Below, piece after piece: positions 43,190 through 54,528 of a stretch of DNA of 64,000 bases; position 1 is the first letter of the stretch; each line of letters begins with the position of its first letter. This DNA comes from Ichthyophis bannanicus (Eukaryota; Chordata; Amphibia; Gymnophiona; Ichthyophiidae), in the NCBI GenBank assembly GCA_033557465.1, contig CM066035.1, forward strand, positions 918,230,235 through 918,294,234. The letters are read 5' to 3'. Both the position numbers and the translations under genes were made by a program. The notes under the pieces were generated by a model. It did no database searches. It saw only the letters and a list, made by a program, of their open reading frames with translations, and was not told where the DNA came from.

Positions 43190-45110
43190 AAAAATAGCCC
43201 ATCATCCTACAGACCAATTTCCAGCCTCCCACTATTAACCAAACTAATTGAAAAAGCTTTTCTCATTCAACTACAGGACTACAAACTCCTACGCCCCCCT
43301 AGATGAACAACAATACAGCTTCAGACCATACATACCACGGCACTGAAACCCTCCTCATTGTCCTCTTCGACCGTATTTTTAAGATGCATTGACAAAACTG
43401 AAAATGTTTATCTCCTTTTATTCTTAGACATTTCCGCAGCCTTTGTCAGTGTGAACCATCACATTATGTTATCTAGGCTACTACACATAGGAATTAACAA
43501 CACAGTATTGCTATGGTTTAAATTATACCTATCAGATAGAACCCAACAAGTTAAAATAGGCAATACCACCTCCAATATCTACAACCAAGATCAGGGTCTC
43601 CCACAGGGCTCAGCGCTTTCCGCACTATTGTTCAACATTTACCTCCAGTCCATGTGTACTATATTTTAAAAATTCAATATATCATACCACATATATGCGG
43701 ATGATATAATGCTATATCTCCCATCCAAAATTAATACTCTGGAATCTGTTACCGGAGGATGTAGTAAGGGCTGTTAGTATAGCTGGGTTTAAAAAAGGTT
43801 TGGACAAGTTCCTGGAGGAAAGGTCCATAAACCACTATTAAAAAGGGACCCAGGATATCAATGCTTGACCCAGTACAAGCATTGTGGAACCTGTGTCTTT
43901 TGGGGATATTGCTAGGTACGTATGACCTAGATTGGCCACTGTTGGAAACAGGATACTGGGCTTGATGGACCTCGGTCTGACCCAGTATGGCATGTCTTAT
44001 GTTCTTATGTTCTTAATAATCTCCCAATCTAACAAATCACTGACTGCTTCACGGAACTAATCAACTGACTATCATCCCACATTCTTAAAATCAACCTCAA
44101 CAAAACAGAGGCCCTTTTTATAACACGGAATCAAAACTTCTCACCACCCCCTGTCATTAAAATACACGACACAACTATAATCATCAAAGACGAGATAAAA
44201 TACCTTGGGGTTATCCTTGATCGCACACTAAACATGGACTCATTCATAAAGCACACGACAAGAAAAATATACAATAAACTGAGACTACTAAGGCAGCTCC
44301 ACCCACTCCTTCACCCGAACTACTTTAAATCAGTACTTAAAGCAATTGTCATCCCACACTTTGACTATGCAAACTCCATACTCCACGGATTGCCTAAGCA
44401 AATAATATGACCTCTACAAACTGCACAACATATAGCCACTAGAATAACAGCGAATGTCAATCCAACGTACCATAAAACCCTAGCGGACTAACACTGGCTC
44501 CCTATACATTACCGCACCCAGTACAAAATAATCCTAACCACTTTTAAACTTACTAATGACATTTCCCCATCCCACCTGTCCTCTCTCATCACCAGCAAAA
44601 AGACCTCTCGCACCCAACAAGACTGTAATCAAGACAAACTTACAACAGCGCCAGACTTCAGAAAGTCCAAAGAAATTACAGAGCATTCACCCACTGCGCT
44701 CCCACTCTGTGGAACAAACTCCCAGATAGCTTAAGAGCCACAAAAGACCTATCCACCTTCCGAGAAAACCTTAAAACCTACCTTTTCATACAACACTTCG
44801 GCTCTATTACATAAAATCCTAACCTCACACAGGACTGCCCCTCCGATTTAGTTAGTTTCACTCTCAGATTGACCACATCTATAACACAAGACAAACTCAC
44901 AGTGTAATTAGTTAAAGCACCTTGTTTTATTGCTATAACTGTACATAATTGATAATGTTCCAAACTGTACATAGTTACATCGTTCCATGTAAACTGAATT
45001 TGTATACGTTGTACTACTCATTGTTGTTCCCTGTAAACCACAATTGATCTTTAGGAAATTGCAGTATAAAAATGTAAATAAAATAAAAATAAAATAAAAA
45101 ATTGTTCATG
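43190..45110 (+). mobile_element. L2-type LINE, 5'-truncated, copy 3
   Basis: RT sequence includes 'VYLLLFLDISAAFVSVNHH', 'DQGLPQGSALSALLFNIYL' and, after a stop at about 43667, 'HIYADDIMLYLP' with the catalytic YADD intact. After a nested CR1 the RT continues ('ILKINLNKTEALFITR', 'YLGVILDRTLNMDSFIKH'), then the C-terminus 'LWNKLPDSLRATKDLSTF'. The 3' UTR ends with an aaat/aaaat-rich tail near 45101. The retrovirus inserted immediately beyond it. Confidence 0.83.
43736..44015 (+). mobile_element. CR1 LINE 3' end nested in the L2-type LINE
   Basis: It starts in the CR1 RT C-terminus ('tctggaatctgttaccggag') and ends 'cttatgttcttatgttctta' with the repeated 8-mer. It closely matches 19236-19493. 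Confidence 0.88.
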
Positions 45111-45114
45111 CTAG

Positions 45115-45776
45115 TGTAGCAGCAAAGCGCAGACAAACCAATGATACCAGGAGTCTGATCAGAAGGTCCAAATCATTTATTTGTGCACAAGTCTCAAGCA
45201 AGTCAATTTCAAAATGGCTGAGCAAAGTTTTCAAGCATTACAACAACTTTTATAGACTTCTGTTCTATTCTAGGTATAGAAAAACATTTCATTGGTCCCG
45301 GTAACCTCCCGTACCTCCCGTACCTCTTCTATTGGTCCCGGTACTGATAAGTTTATCCAATTATGTCCCTTCTGTGGGCATGACACCTGCCTGCCCCCCT
45401 TCTAGTCCCAATTACAATGGTCAGTTCATCAACTTGTTACTTTCACACTCTCAAGGTTATAGAACCAATTTGTGCATACAGAAGAGCAAGGTTCTGTAAC
45501 TCATCTGTCAGCACTCCTCATTATTTCTTTACAGATGTACTTTTTCTTATCAGTAACTTTTAAACATGTCTTTTCTGTATTTTTCCATTTCTCAGTTCTG
45601 CAGTTCTGCTTACCTAAGCTAATTCAATACTTCTACTGAGTTCTATCTTACAATAGCAGCATATTGGGGGATGTGCAATCCTATATGCCTCTCCACAGGC
45701 CTCATTTACAGGTCAAGCTAGCCATGCTGGCCTGCCTATGTCAGACACCGTGGGTCACAGGCCTGCACCTGCCACA
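45115..45776 (-). repeat. 3' LTR of the retrovirus (662 bp)
   Basis: In the sense direction it begins TGTGGCAGG and ends GCTACA (TG...CA). The minus strand shows two CCAAT boxes (complement at 45291-45295 and 45331-45335), a TATAAAA box (45248-45254) and an AATAAA signal (45176-45181) about 70 bp further on. These place U3, a short R and U5 in the expected order. Confidence 0.93.
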
Positions 45777-45787
45777 TTCCCCCCTTT
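45777..45787 (-). promoter_or_regulatory. Polypurine tract
   Basis: The minus strand reads AAAGGGGGGAA directly against the 3' LTR, the expected plus-strand DNA primer site for reverse transcription. Confidence 0.85.
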
Positions 45788-45845
45788 GATTAATCTCACC
45801 CTATTACTCAATAAGGTGTGAGAATTAAATCACTTTTTAGAAGAA

Positions 45846-47927
45846 TCACATCATGATTGAAGGATTTCTACTAGGACTAGCTTTGTATAAAGCCATTATT
45901 TTAGTTGCGGTCTTCCGCTCTACTGTGGTATCAATAGCACTATGAATGGAACGCATACAACATGGGATTAAACATGGTAATAAGAAGATAACAGCAACAA
46001 GGATTAGTACTAAAACAATGAAAGTCTTAAATCCTCCCAGCCAAGAGAAAAGGTTAGCAAACCAGTTAGGAAATTTCAATGCGTGCCAAGTCTGTACTGG
46101 CACATAAGCATGTCTTTGCATATCTTTAGCAATTTCTTCAACTACTTGACCTTTATCATCTATTTTCAAACAGCAATTAGTTAAATTCAGCTTACCACAT
46201 ACTCCTCCTTCAGCTGCTAGCAAATAATCAAGTGCTAAGCGATTCTGGTATATAGCAGTGCGCATCTGAGTACTTTGTCTAGCTAAGAGCGTAAGAGCAT
46301 GACTAGTTTCATTAGTTATTATTTCAACTACTGCTTGTAAGCGAATAATACGATTGATCATATAAATTGGGGTACGATAACCATACATACCATCATCATT
46401 CCAAGTGGCAGGTCCATAATATTCAATAATTCTTTCTGGTGGCCAATCATCACCTTGCCACTTCTCCCATTTGCCTATCTGTAAGGCTTCTCTTTTCTGT
46501 CTCAATGCTCTTTTGTGTCTGTGGGTAGTGTATACAAGGTATCCTAATTGTTCTCCATGTTCAGTGTTTAACAGGAAGAAAGAAGGTCTGATGGTTCCTA
46601 AGACACATGCTCCTCCCCAGTGTGGCGGGAGTTGTGCATATGCTCGGTTTCCACAGATCCAATATAGGCCAGGTGGGGCTTGCCAGGCTTGGACTTTGGC
46701 AAGGTTAGTCCATAGACCTGCAAGTTCAGGAAATCTAGCTAATGGGTTAGGAGGTTCAGGATGTCTGATTCCTGACCACCATGCTGTCTTTTTGGTCGTG
46801 GCATTATAGTACTTCTGGCTAAGACAGACCAGCTGTCCTACCTTTTGGGTGAACTGGGGTCCAGTTCTGGCATAGCAAAGACGTCCAACGATTGAGTGCG
46901 CTAACACCCATTCACTGGTAGTCTTGTGTAATTCAGTCTGGTTGTAAATCATGGAATAATTCAATTCTTGGGCTTCCCAGGGCCATTGGTCTCCCATTTG
47001 GGTTCCGCCACAGAAATAACAATCTGTGATCTTAAGACTAGATACTACTGCTCCGGCTAATTCTAGAAACAAATTCTGTGAAGGGTGAGGGATCTCAAAC
47101 TTATTTACATGCATAGCTTCATAAAAGGTATTATGAATATGATATTTAGATGACTTGTGGGCTTGGGTATGCAATCTGATATACACAATGGTCCCTGGAT
47201 CTATTGCTCCTCCAGCAATACGTAAACCAAATTTGTATCCTTGTTTCCATGCATGGGGATTATGTACACGCAAATGTAAGGGGTTGCAAGCATCTTTCTG
47301 ACATTTATCATTTGTGGTTGGCTTGGTTAGAGTAGCCATCCGCTTATCTATTTTCTCATCAGTTATACCAGTGTTCCAGGTAGCATAAAAAACACATCCC
47401 CAATACGGGCAATAGTAGTCTGCCGCTGTAGCAGTACTATACCCTGATCCTGTTTTACCTGTACACTTCCACCAATTTGTGGCACCTTCTGGACACATAT
47501 ACTTATGGTCATTTCGATACGCTTTCTCCCATGTACCACAGGTGGACTGACTATCTCTATTAATGGCATTACATGCATCAAAATTCAAAACAGCAGGTTT
47601 AGTAATGTCCTTAAGTGGTGGTGTAGCAGCTAATATAGGTCCATCTGCATCCTTCCATCTTATTTCCAACGTGTAATAGGATGGATTCTGATGCGGATTA
47701 TAGCATGCTTTGATTTTGCCATGAGTGCAAACATTTAGTTCAGTGGTGTTATAGATACACCGAGTTATTGTTCCCTTGCAGGTATAGTAAGAATGGTAAA
47801 GCAAAGTCTGAGTTACTTTCAATCCAGTTCTAGTAGAAGTAATGCAAGCAGTGCATGGAGGTAGAGCATAAGTCAGTTCAAAACCTCCAAAGAAGGCAAC
47901 CAAGGCAAAGCAAAAACAGAGATACAT
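45846..47927 (-). CDS. env: Retroviral envelope glycoprotein, uninterrupted
   Basis: This is a 693-residue Env precursor acting in the viral membrane for receptor binding and fusion. A hydrophobic signal peptide spans about residues 1-21. The surface subunit has a CXXC box at 303-306 (CYFC) and several N-x-S/T sites. A furin-type site RQKR lies at 476-479. The transmembrane subunit has 'QNRLALDYLL' at 561-570, a C-x7-CC motif at 577-586, a membrane anchor at about 634-652, and a cysteine pair CC at 656-657 before a short tail. The x7 spacing differs from the x6 usual in gammaretroviruses. There is no stop or frame shift. It starts about 320 bp beyond the pol stop and would be made from a spliced RNA; splice sites were not determined. 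Confidence 0.92.
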   Translation of the reverse strand: MYLCFCFALVAFFGGFELTYALPPCTACITSTRTGLKVTQTLLYHSYYTCKGTITRCIYNTTELNVCTHGKIKACYNPHQNPSYYTLEIRWKDADGPILAATPPLKDITKPAVLNFDACNAINRDSQSTCGTWEKAYRNDHKYMCPEGATNWWKCTGKTGSGYSTATAADYYCPYWGCVFYATWNTGITDEKIDKRMATLTKPTTNDKCQKDACNPLHLRVHNPHAWKQGYKFGLRIAGGAIDPGTIVYIRLHTQAHKSSKYHIHNTFYEAMHVNKFEIPHPSQNLFLELAGAVVSSLKITDCYFCGGTQMGDQWPWEAQELNYSMIYNQTELHKTTSEWVLAHSIVGRLCYARTGPQFTQKVGQLVCLSQKYYNATTKKTAWWSGIRHPEPPNPLARFPELAGLWTNLAKVQAWQAPPGLYWICGNRAYAQLPPHWGGACVLGTIRPSFFLLNTEHGEQLGYLVYTTHRHKRALRQKREALQIGKWEKWQGDDWPPERIIEYYGPATWNDDGMYGYRTPIYMINRIIRLQAVVEIITNETSHALTLLARQSTQMRTAIYQNRLALDYLLAAEGGVCGKLNLTNCCLKIDDKGQVVEEIAKDMQRHAYVPVQTWHALKFPNWFANLFSWLGGFKTFIVLVLILVAVIFLLPCLIPCCMRSIHSAIDTTVERKTATKIMALYKASPSRNPSIMM

Positions 47928-48245
47928 GTTGATGTTGATTGGAGTTCTTCTGAATCCTCAGCTTGCTGATCTTGATCACGACGGTCTTTTATTCTTCGTC
48001 CCGTTTGCTAATGAAGCAATTTAACGGGTGCTGAGTGTTGATTGAAGATCCTCAAGATGTCCAGTACACATTAACCAACTTAGCAATTCAGTTGGCTTGT
48101 GAAGTCTGGCTTAGTCAATGTAGTCTCAAAGTAGTGTGTCAAATCACACACAAATTGGGTTCGTTGAAACAAAACTGTTGCTGCATGGAAAACAGCAATC
48201 CTCTTCGAAAGACTTGGCTACTGCAAAGCACTTGTGATGAAGTGT

Positions 48246-51200
48246 CTATGCTGCTGGTTGCCGTCTCAAAGTAACTCGCAAGGGTACATCAGGGTGCTGC
48301 TCTGCTGTCCACCGCTCTGGTTCAGGATCGGCGGCGGGCTTGACTCTGCTGTGGTGGATCCAGGCGTCGATCTCGGCTACCTTTACTGCAGTTGGGGTAG
48401 ACAGGATGACGGTGTACGGTCCCTTCCAATGGGGTTCCAACGGTATCTTCTTCCAATCTTTGATCCACACCGAAGTTCCAGGCTGGTAGGGATGCAAGGG
48501 TTCCGTCAGGTTGATAGGCAACTGGTCTTGGATCCACGCATGGAGAGTCTGCAGAACAAAACTAAGAGCTAGGAGTTCTTGTCTGGTTACTTCTGAACCA
48601 ATCTGGGCTAAACTTCCTTTGACTCCCTGCACTATTGGTGGGGGTTTACCATACAAAACTTCAAAAGGGGAAAATCCTGTTGACTTTACAGGGGCTGAGC
48701 GTATTCTGAGTAAAGCTATGGGGAGCACTTGGGGCCATTTCAAGTGTGTCTCCTGACAAAGCTTGGACATTTGGGCTTTCAAGGTACGATTCATTCGCTC
48801 AACTTTCCCTGAACTCTGGGGTCTGTATGCAGTGTGGAGTTTCCATTGTATCTGCAAAGCTTTTGCTAACTGCTGAGTAACTTGGGAGACAAATGAGGGT
48901 CCATTGTCTGACCCTATTACTGCTGGGATTCCAAATCTGGGGACAATCTCTCTCATTAAGACTTTGGTAACTTCTCGGGCTTTCTCAGTTCTGGTTGGGA
49001 ATGCTTCTACCCACCCAGAGAAAGTACAAACTAATACTAGTAGGTAATGGTATCCATTGGCTTTTGGCATTTCGGTAAAATCAACTTGGAGGTTGTGCAT
49101 GGGGGTGACACCTCCTGACTGAACTCGGGGTGCTGTAATAAGGCCTTGCTTGGCATTATTTTTGGCACAAGTTACACATTGACGTGCTACTGAGGCTGAT
49201 ATGGTTGTCATCAGAGGGATGTAGAAATGTGGTCTGAGTGCTTTTTCCATAGCACTCTTCCCATAGTGGGTGGCTTCGTGGAAAGCTTTGACAAAGGATG
49301 GTCCTAACAGTTCAGGAATTACTATTCGTCCTGGAGGTTGACTGCCCTCTTCTGGTGGCAGCTCAATCCATCCATCTTTCAGTATTCCATCTTCTTTGTC
49401 ACAATAGTAATCCAATTCTTTGGTGGTATATCGTGGGGTCCATAAATTCAAAGGTACTGGAAACAATGCTGCTTGCATTGGCATAGCTTGTGGGGCAATT
49501 TGTCCTGTCATAGCTGCTTGTCGTGCTGAGGCATCTGCAAATCTATTTCCTCGGGCAACTTCTCCTTTTCCTGCTTGATGTCCTCTACAATGCATGACAG
49601 CTACACGTGTTGGGGCCCAAACGGCATCAAGTAACATCAATATCTCGGGACCATATTTGACTGATTTTCCTCCGGATGTGATGAGTCCTCTTTCTTTATA
49701 GAGAGCTCCATGGGCATGCAAAGTGGTGAAGGCATATTTGGAATCTGTATATACATTTAGCACAAGTTTTTCTCCTAACAACAATGCTCTGGTGAGTGCT
49801 ATCAATTCGGCTTTCTGGGCTGATGTGCCTGAGGCTAGAGCTGATGATTCAACTACTTCGTGTTGAGTGACGACTGCATATCCGGCACAGCGTCGTCCAT
49901 CAAGGATGAGACTGCTCCCATCAACATAATAGATCTGGTCGGGATTGCCTATGGGCACATCTGTTAAGTCAGGTCGACTGGAGAACACAGTTTCCATGAC
50001 TTCGATACAGTCATGTTCTGGGGGTTCTTCACTGATGGGTATCAAGGTGGCTGGATTCAGGGCATGGCTCACTTCAAGTTGTATCTGTGGGTTTTCACAT
50101 AACATGCTCTGGTACTTCAACATTCGGGAATTGGTGAGCCAATAATTTGCTTTTTGTTCCATAAGGGCAAGGACTGCATGTGGCACAGTGACTCGTATGT
50201 TCTGTCCTAGTGTGAGTTTGTCTGCTTCACTCACTAGTAGCGCTGTAGCTGCAACTGCTCTCAAGCAAGGTGGCCATCCTTTGGCCACAGGGTCCAATTG
50301 TTTCGATAGGTAGGCTACAGGTCGCTCCCAATTTCCCAATTTCTGAGTCAACATGCCTAAGGCATTTCCCTGTGCTTCATGTACAAACAAGTGGAAAGGT
50401 TTGTGGACATCTGGTAGTCCAAGTGCTGGTGATGACATCAATTCTTCTTTTAACTTCTGGAAGGCTGTGTCCTGCTCAAGTCCCCACTCCAGTGGTGACT
50501 TTTCTTCTCCTTTTGTGGCTTCATACAGTGGTTTGGCAATTTGGGCAAAGTTGGGTATCCAGATTCGGCAATATCCTGCCGCTCCCAGAAAGGCTCTGAC
50601 CTGCTTTCTGGTTGTTGGAGTTGGAATTCTGCATACTGCTTCTTTTCTTTCTCTGCCTAATCTTCTGCTTCCTTGGGTAATACGAAAACCCAAGTATTTC
50701 ACTTCTTTTTGGCATAGCTGTGCTTTGGCTCTGGAAACTTTGTATCCAGCTTCATCTAGTAACTGCAAGAGATCTTTGGTGGCTAGTATACATTCACTTT
50801 CTGATACGGCAGCTATCAACAGATCATCCACGTACTGGAGAAGCACTCTCTTCCCCGGGGCTACTGGATAGCTTGAAAGGTCTTGATTTAGTGCAGCACT
50901 AAAGATGGTAGGTGAATTCTTGAATCCTTGGGGTAATCTTGTCCAGGTGAGTTGGCCCCCTCTTCCAGAGATGGGGTCCTGCCATTCAAATGCAAACAAT
51001 ATTTGGCTTACAGGGGCTAATCTTATGCAAAAGAATGCATCTTTCAAATCCAGTACAGTGAAATGGGTAGCTTCAGCAGGTATCAGTCCTAGAAGAGTGT
51101 AAGGATTCGGTACAACTGGATGTATGGTTTCGGCTGCATCATTTACTCTTCTCAATCTTGCACTGGGCGATAATCATCTGTCCCAGGTTTCTTTACTGGC

Positions 51201-51886
51201 AAAAGTGGGGTGTTCCATGGGGATTGACATACTTTTAGTAGGCCATACTCGAGCAATCTTTGTAGGTGGCGATGGATGCCTTCAATTGCGGCTCTTGGGA
51301 GAGGGTACTGTTTGACGTGTACCGGTGTAGCACTAGGCTTGAGGGTTACAATCACTGGAGCTATATGCTTGGCTAGGCCTGGGGGACTGCCTTCTGCCCA
51401 TACTCCAGGTGGTGCATCAATACTTTTCAAAGTTTGTTCAAAATAGGTATCTTGGACAGAATCATCAATGTAATATCTCCATTCTTCTTCTCGGGGAACT
51501 GTCAGCAGCATTACTCCTGCTGGTTTGGCTTGGGAATTTACTGTCATTTGCATTTCTCCTTGCTCAGAGAAAGATATTTGTGCTTGAAGCTTGGCTAGCA
51601 TATCTCGTCCCAGTAGTGGTACTGGACATTCGGGCATGTAAAGGAATTGATGAGTTACTTGCTGTCCTCCTAGGCTGCATATTCGGTTTTGAAGAAAAGA
51701 CTTTGTGGCTTTGGCACCAGTTGCTCCTATAATGGTGACTGCTTTTGTAGTGAATGGGGCTATCTTTTTGTCTATTACTGAATGCTCTGCTCCAGTATCA
51801 ACCATAAAGTTCATAATTTGGTCTCCTATTTGTATTCCGACCATAGGCTCCTGGAGACCTAAAGCAAACTTGGAGCCCGGTCTGTC
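48246..51886 (-). pseudogene. pol: Retroviral protease-RT-RNase H-integrase, one frame shift
   Basis: The sequence continues in the gag-NC frame after the TAG at 51887-51889. Protease shows 'VDTGAEHSVID' near 51800. The protease-RT linker runs to 'TDDYRPVQD', where this frame stops at about 51152; the rest is in another frame (51155-48246, 969 codons). That part has 'LDLKDAFFCIRL', 'LPQGFKNSP' (74-82) and YVDD (108-111). RNase H acids lie near 412, 450, 471 and 541. The integrase HHCC finger is at H626, H630, C660, C663, with D692, D750, E786 and a C-terminal domain ending at 969. Apart from the single frame break all catalytic residues are present. No restored sequence is given. Confidence 0.92.
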
Positions 51887-51889
51887 CTA
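51845..51889 (-). promoter_or_regulatory. Gag-pol stop-codon read-through signal
   Basis: The gag frame ends in TAG (51887-51889) and pol continues in the same frame. An 8-nt spacer (51879-51886) is followed by a 7-bp stem: 51872-51878 pairs with 51845-51851 (GGGCTCC with GGAGCCT, one G-U). This matches the layout of gammaretroviral read-through elements, which have a UAG, an 8-nt spacer and then a pseudoknot. Confidence 0.75.
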
Positions 51890-53781
51890 GTCCACGTCAT
51901 CCTCATCATGGGCTGGTGTGGCCAATGCTTGAATGGCTCCTCCTCTTTCTCTCTGGTATTGTTCTCGATTGGCTCCTCCTCGGCCTCGGGGACGGCCTCG
52001 TCTTTCTTCTCGCCACTGATGATCGTTGTCGTCATCTTGCTGGGCGTCTTCGAGTTGCGGGCACGTATCTCTCCAATGTCCTTCCTCTCTGCAATAGGCG
52101 CATTGGTTCACGCCTAGTCTCTGGGTCCGGCCTCCGCCTTGACCCCGCCCTCTTCCTCTGCTCCTTCGACTAGGGACACCTCCCCTTTTCTTTTCAACTA
52201 TGGCCGCAGCCAAAAAATCAGCTTTCTTCTTCATCTTTCTATCACATTCTCTCTTTCAGTATCACGATTCACATACACTTTATGAGCGACTTCCAATAAC
52301 TGTGTTGCATTCATGCCCGCAAACCCTTCTAATTTCTGTAATTTACGTCTAATGTCTGGTTGAGACTGGTTTACAAAAGCAGAATTCACCATACATAAAC
52401 TTCCTGGTGCCTCGGGATCATAGGGAGTATACATTCTGTAGGCTTCAGTTAATCTTTCATAAAAATCTGCTGGGCTCTCATCTATCCCTTGGATAACTCC
52501 TGTAACTTTGGAAAGGTTCATAGCTTTTTGGCCCCCCCTTCTCAGGCCTTGTAAAAAACCTTGGCGAAAACGGGCTAGGGCTGTGGATCCTTCATCTGTA
52601 TTTGGATCCCATTGGGGGTCTTCATTCGGGAATTCTCTCTGAGCTGCTTCCCTACGGTCTATTATATTCTGCCCCTGCGCCGGAGCTGCAGGGTTTTCTG
52701 CCATCCATTCAATAGCTGCTTTTCTAATTCTCGCTCGTTCTTCTGTAGTGAATAGGGTGGTCAGGAGCTGACGGCAATCTGGCCAAGTGGGTTGGTGAGT
52801 TTCCATAATACTAGTTACTAATTCTGTCAGCTCCTGGGGCTTACTAGTATAGGAGGCATAATGCGACCTCCAATTTAATAAATCAGTTGTAGAGAAAGGG
52901 ATATACACATAAGTTAGGGGTCCCGCTACCACTTCATCATTATCATTCTTTACGGGCACTCCCGGGACTTGCCGTAAGGGAAACAGTTTGGCTGTCACAG
53001 GCGTCTTTTGGGATCTAAGGGTTATTGTCGTTGCCTTTGCAGGAGTCACTTTCTTTTTCTCAACAGGTTTTGCTTTGGGTTTCTCTTTCACTGGCATGCT
53101 AGTGCTAGCGCTGGCTTTCTCGATTATTTGTACACTGTCCTCCTCTTCTGGGGAATTCTCTCTTTCTCCTTCTTCTATCTCCGCTTCTGACTCACTTTTT
53201 ACGTCCTCCACTTCTCTTTCCACTAATTCTTCCTCTTTCTCTTCTCCAGGAGGGGGATCAGGGGTTGGGTCCCGCCTCGGCTCTGGCCGTCTCTGGGGTT
53301 CTGGGGCAGGACGCCGGGCTACTCTTACTGGACCTGGGGTTCGGGGCTGCCTGAGGACTATTTCTGGGGAATCAGGATCTACCAAGATGGGTTTCTTCTT
53401 GGCTTTCTTATCCTGCTCTTTCATTCTAGGCTGTTCCGTTTTCTGTCTAGAATCTGTTTTAGCTAACATTATTCTGCACTGTTCCTCATAACAGCGCTGC
53501 GCCCAGGAGGGCGGATCTTCACAAATACTTAACCAGGAATCTATATAGGGGTACTGATCGGGGTGCGCTACCCGCACTCTACGATGTATTGACTGAATAA
53601 TCTCTACAGTGAACGTTCCCTCTCGGGGCCAGATGGGGTCTAGATCGGGCCACTCCCTAGTACACAAAATCTACAAACGGGCTGCTGTCATTTTAATACC
53701 ATAATCTCCTGAATATCCCTCTTTAAAATGTGCGATCATACATTCTAATGGAGTGTTTCTAGTAGACCCCGCCCCTCCCAT
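51887..53781 (-). pseudogene. gag: Retroviral Gag (MA-p12-CA-NC) with a stop and a frame shift
   Basis: It starts at 53781 with Met-Gly-Gly, fitting N-myristoylation. Codon 37 is TAG (53671-53673) in the matrix domain; the frame stays open beyond it to 52231. A Pro/Glu-rich, acidic middle is followed by a capsid region with the major homology box 'IQGIDESPADFYERLTEAY'. The frame stops at about 52231 and nucleocapsid follows in another frame (52234-51887), with one CCHC finger 'CAYCREEGHWRDTC' and Arg/Gly-rich flanks. Two lesions therefore stop a normal Gag. The frame break sits beside A-rich and T6 runs, so an assembly indel is possible. Confidence 0.9.
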
Positions 53782-54503
53782 TTCGATGTGTGCGCGCAAC
53801 AACAGACAGAAGGGAAAAGGAGGGCGGACCGTGGGTAAGGGGTCCTCACGGCCCTGGAAACGTACAGGGAATACAAATAACAAGACAAGACGACAATCGC
53901 TTCCCCCTTTTCGCGACCTGAACGCGGTCGCCCGGTCAGGAAATGCGCTAATCAGGGGTCCGCCTTCACTTGGTCCGTTCTGCCAGACCTCTCATTCACA
54001 CTTCGTTCACACAATCATGCTAGCAACGTATCCCAGAATGCATTCGTTTCTATCTGTTCTGACTAGTCTTTTCCCAATTACAAAAAGGATGAGGGTTTCC
54101 CCCGGCGAATTCCCATGCCAGGTTACTCGGCTCTTCCTTGAGAGTTGATCATGCTCTCTTACCAATTCCCAATATCTCGAGATTACAAATTCCAAATTCC
54201 AATGGCAGTACTGCTCTTTCTATTTCTGTCTAGACCCAAAATCAAAACTATACTCACCGGATCCGGTCCTCAAACTTCCCAAGCAGGCGCATGAGTTGGA
54301 CCTCGGACTCCCCTCACTCGGGTTCGAGGCGTTGGCTCCAACCGGGCCCGGCACCCGCCGAGGTCCGACCAGCTCCCTCCGATACAAGGGACCGGTGGCG
54401 CCAGGGAGCGGCCCTCGTCGGAAGGGCGCGATCCCGGCAGGACCAAGCCTATAGAGGCGGAAAGTCGTGGTATATTGCCCTATATACACTTTGATTCCAC
54501 AAC
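53782..54503 (-). other. Retroviral 5' leader
   Basis: The region between primer binding site and gag start. It is GC-rich near 54290-54440 and would hold the packaging signal and splice donor, which I did not pinpoint. Open frames here are not convincing. Confidence 0.6.
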
Positions 54504-54521
54504 TTCCCGGCCAACGCACCA
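54504..54521 (-). promoter_or_regulatory. Primer binding site, tRNA-Gly type
   Basis: The minus strand reads TGGTGCGTTGGCCGGGAA. This complements the 3' end of vertebrate tRNA-Gly(UCC) as I recall it (..CCCGGCCAACGCA plus CCA). It lies 7 nt inside the 5' LTR edge, somewhat further than usual. Confidence 0.78.
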
Positions 54522-54528
54522 AGGAATA

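Noticed and set aside
53008..53491. Plus-strand frames opposite gag
   Set aside because: They are complements of the acidic, Pro/Glu-rich gag segment, giving Ser/Phe-rich artefacts; no antisense gene signature is seen.
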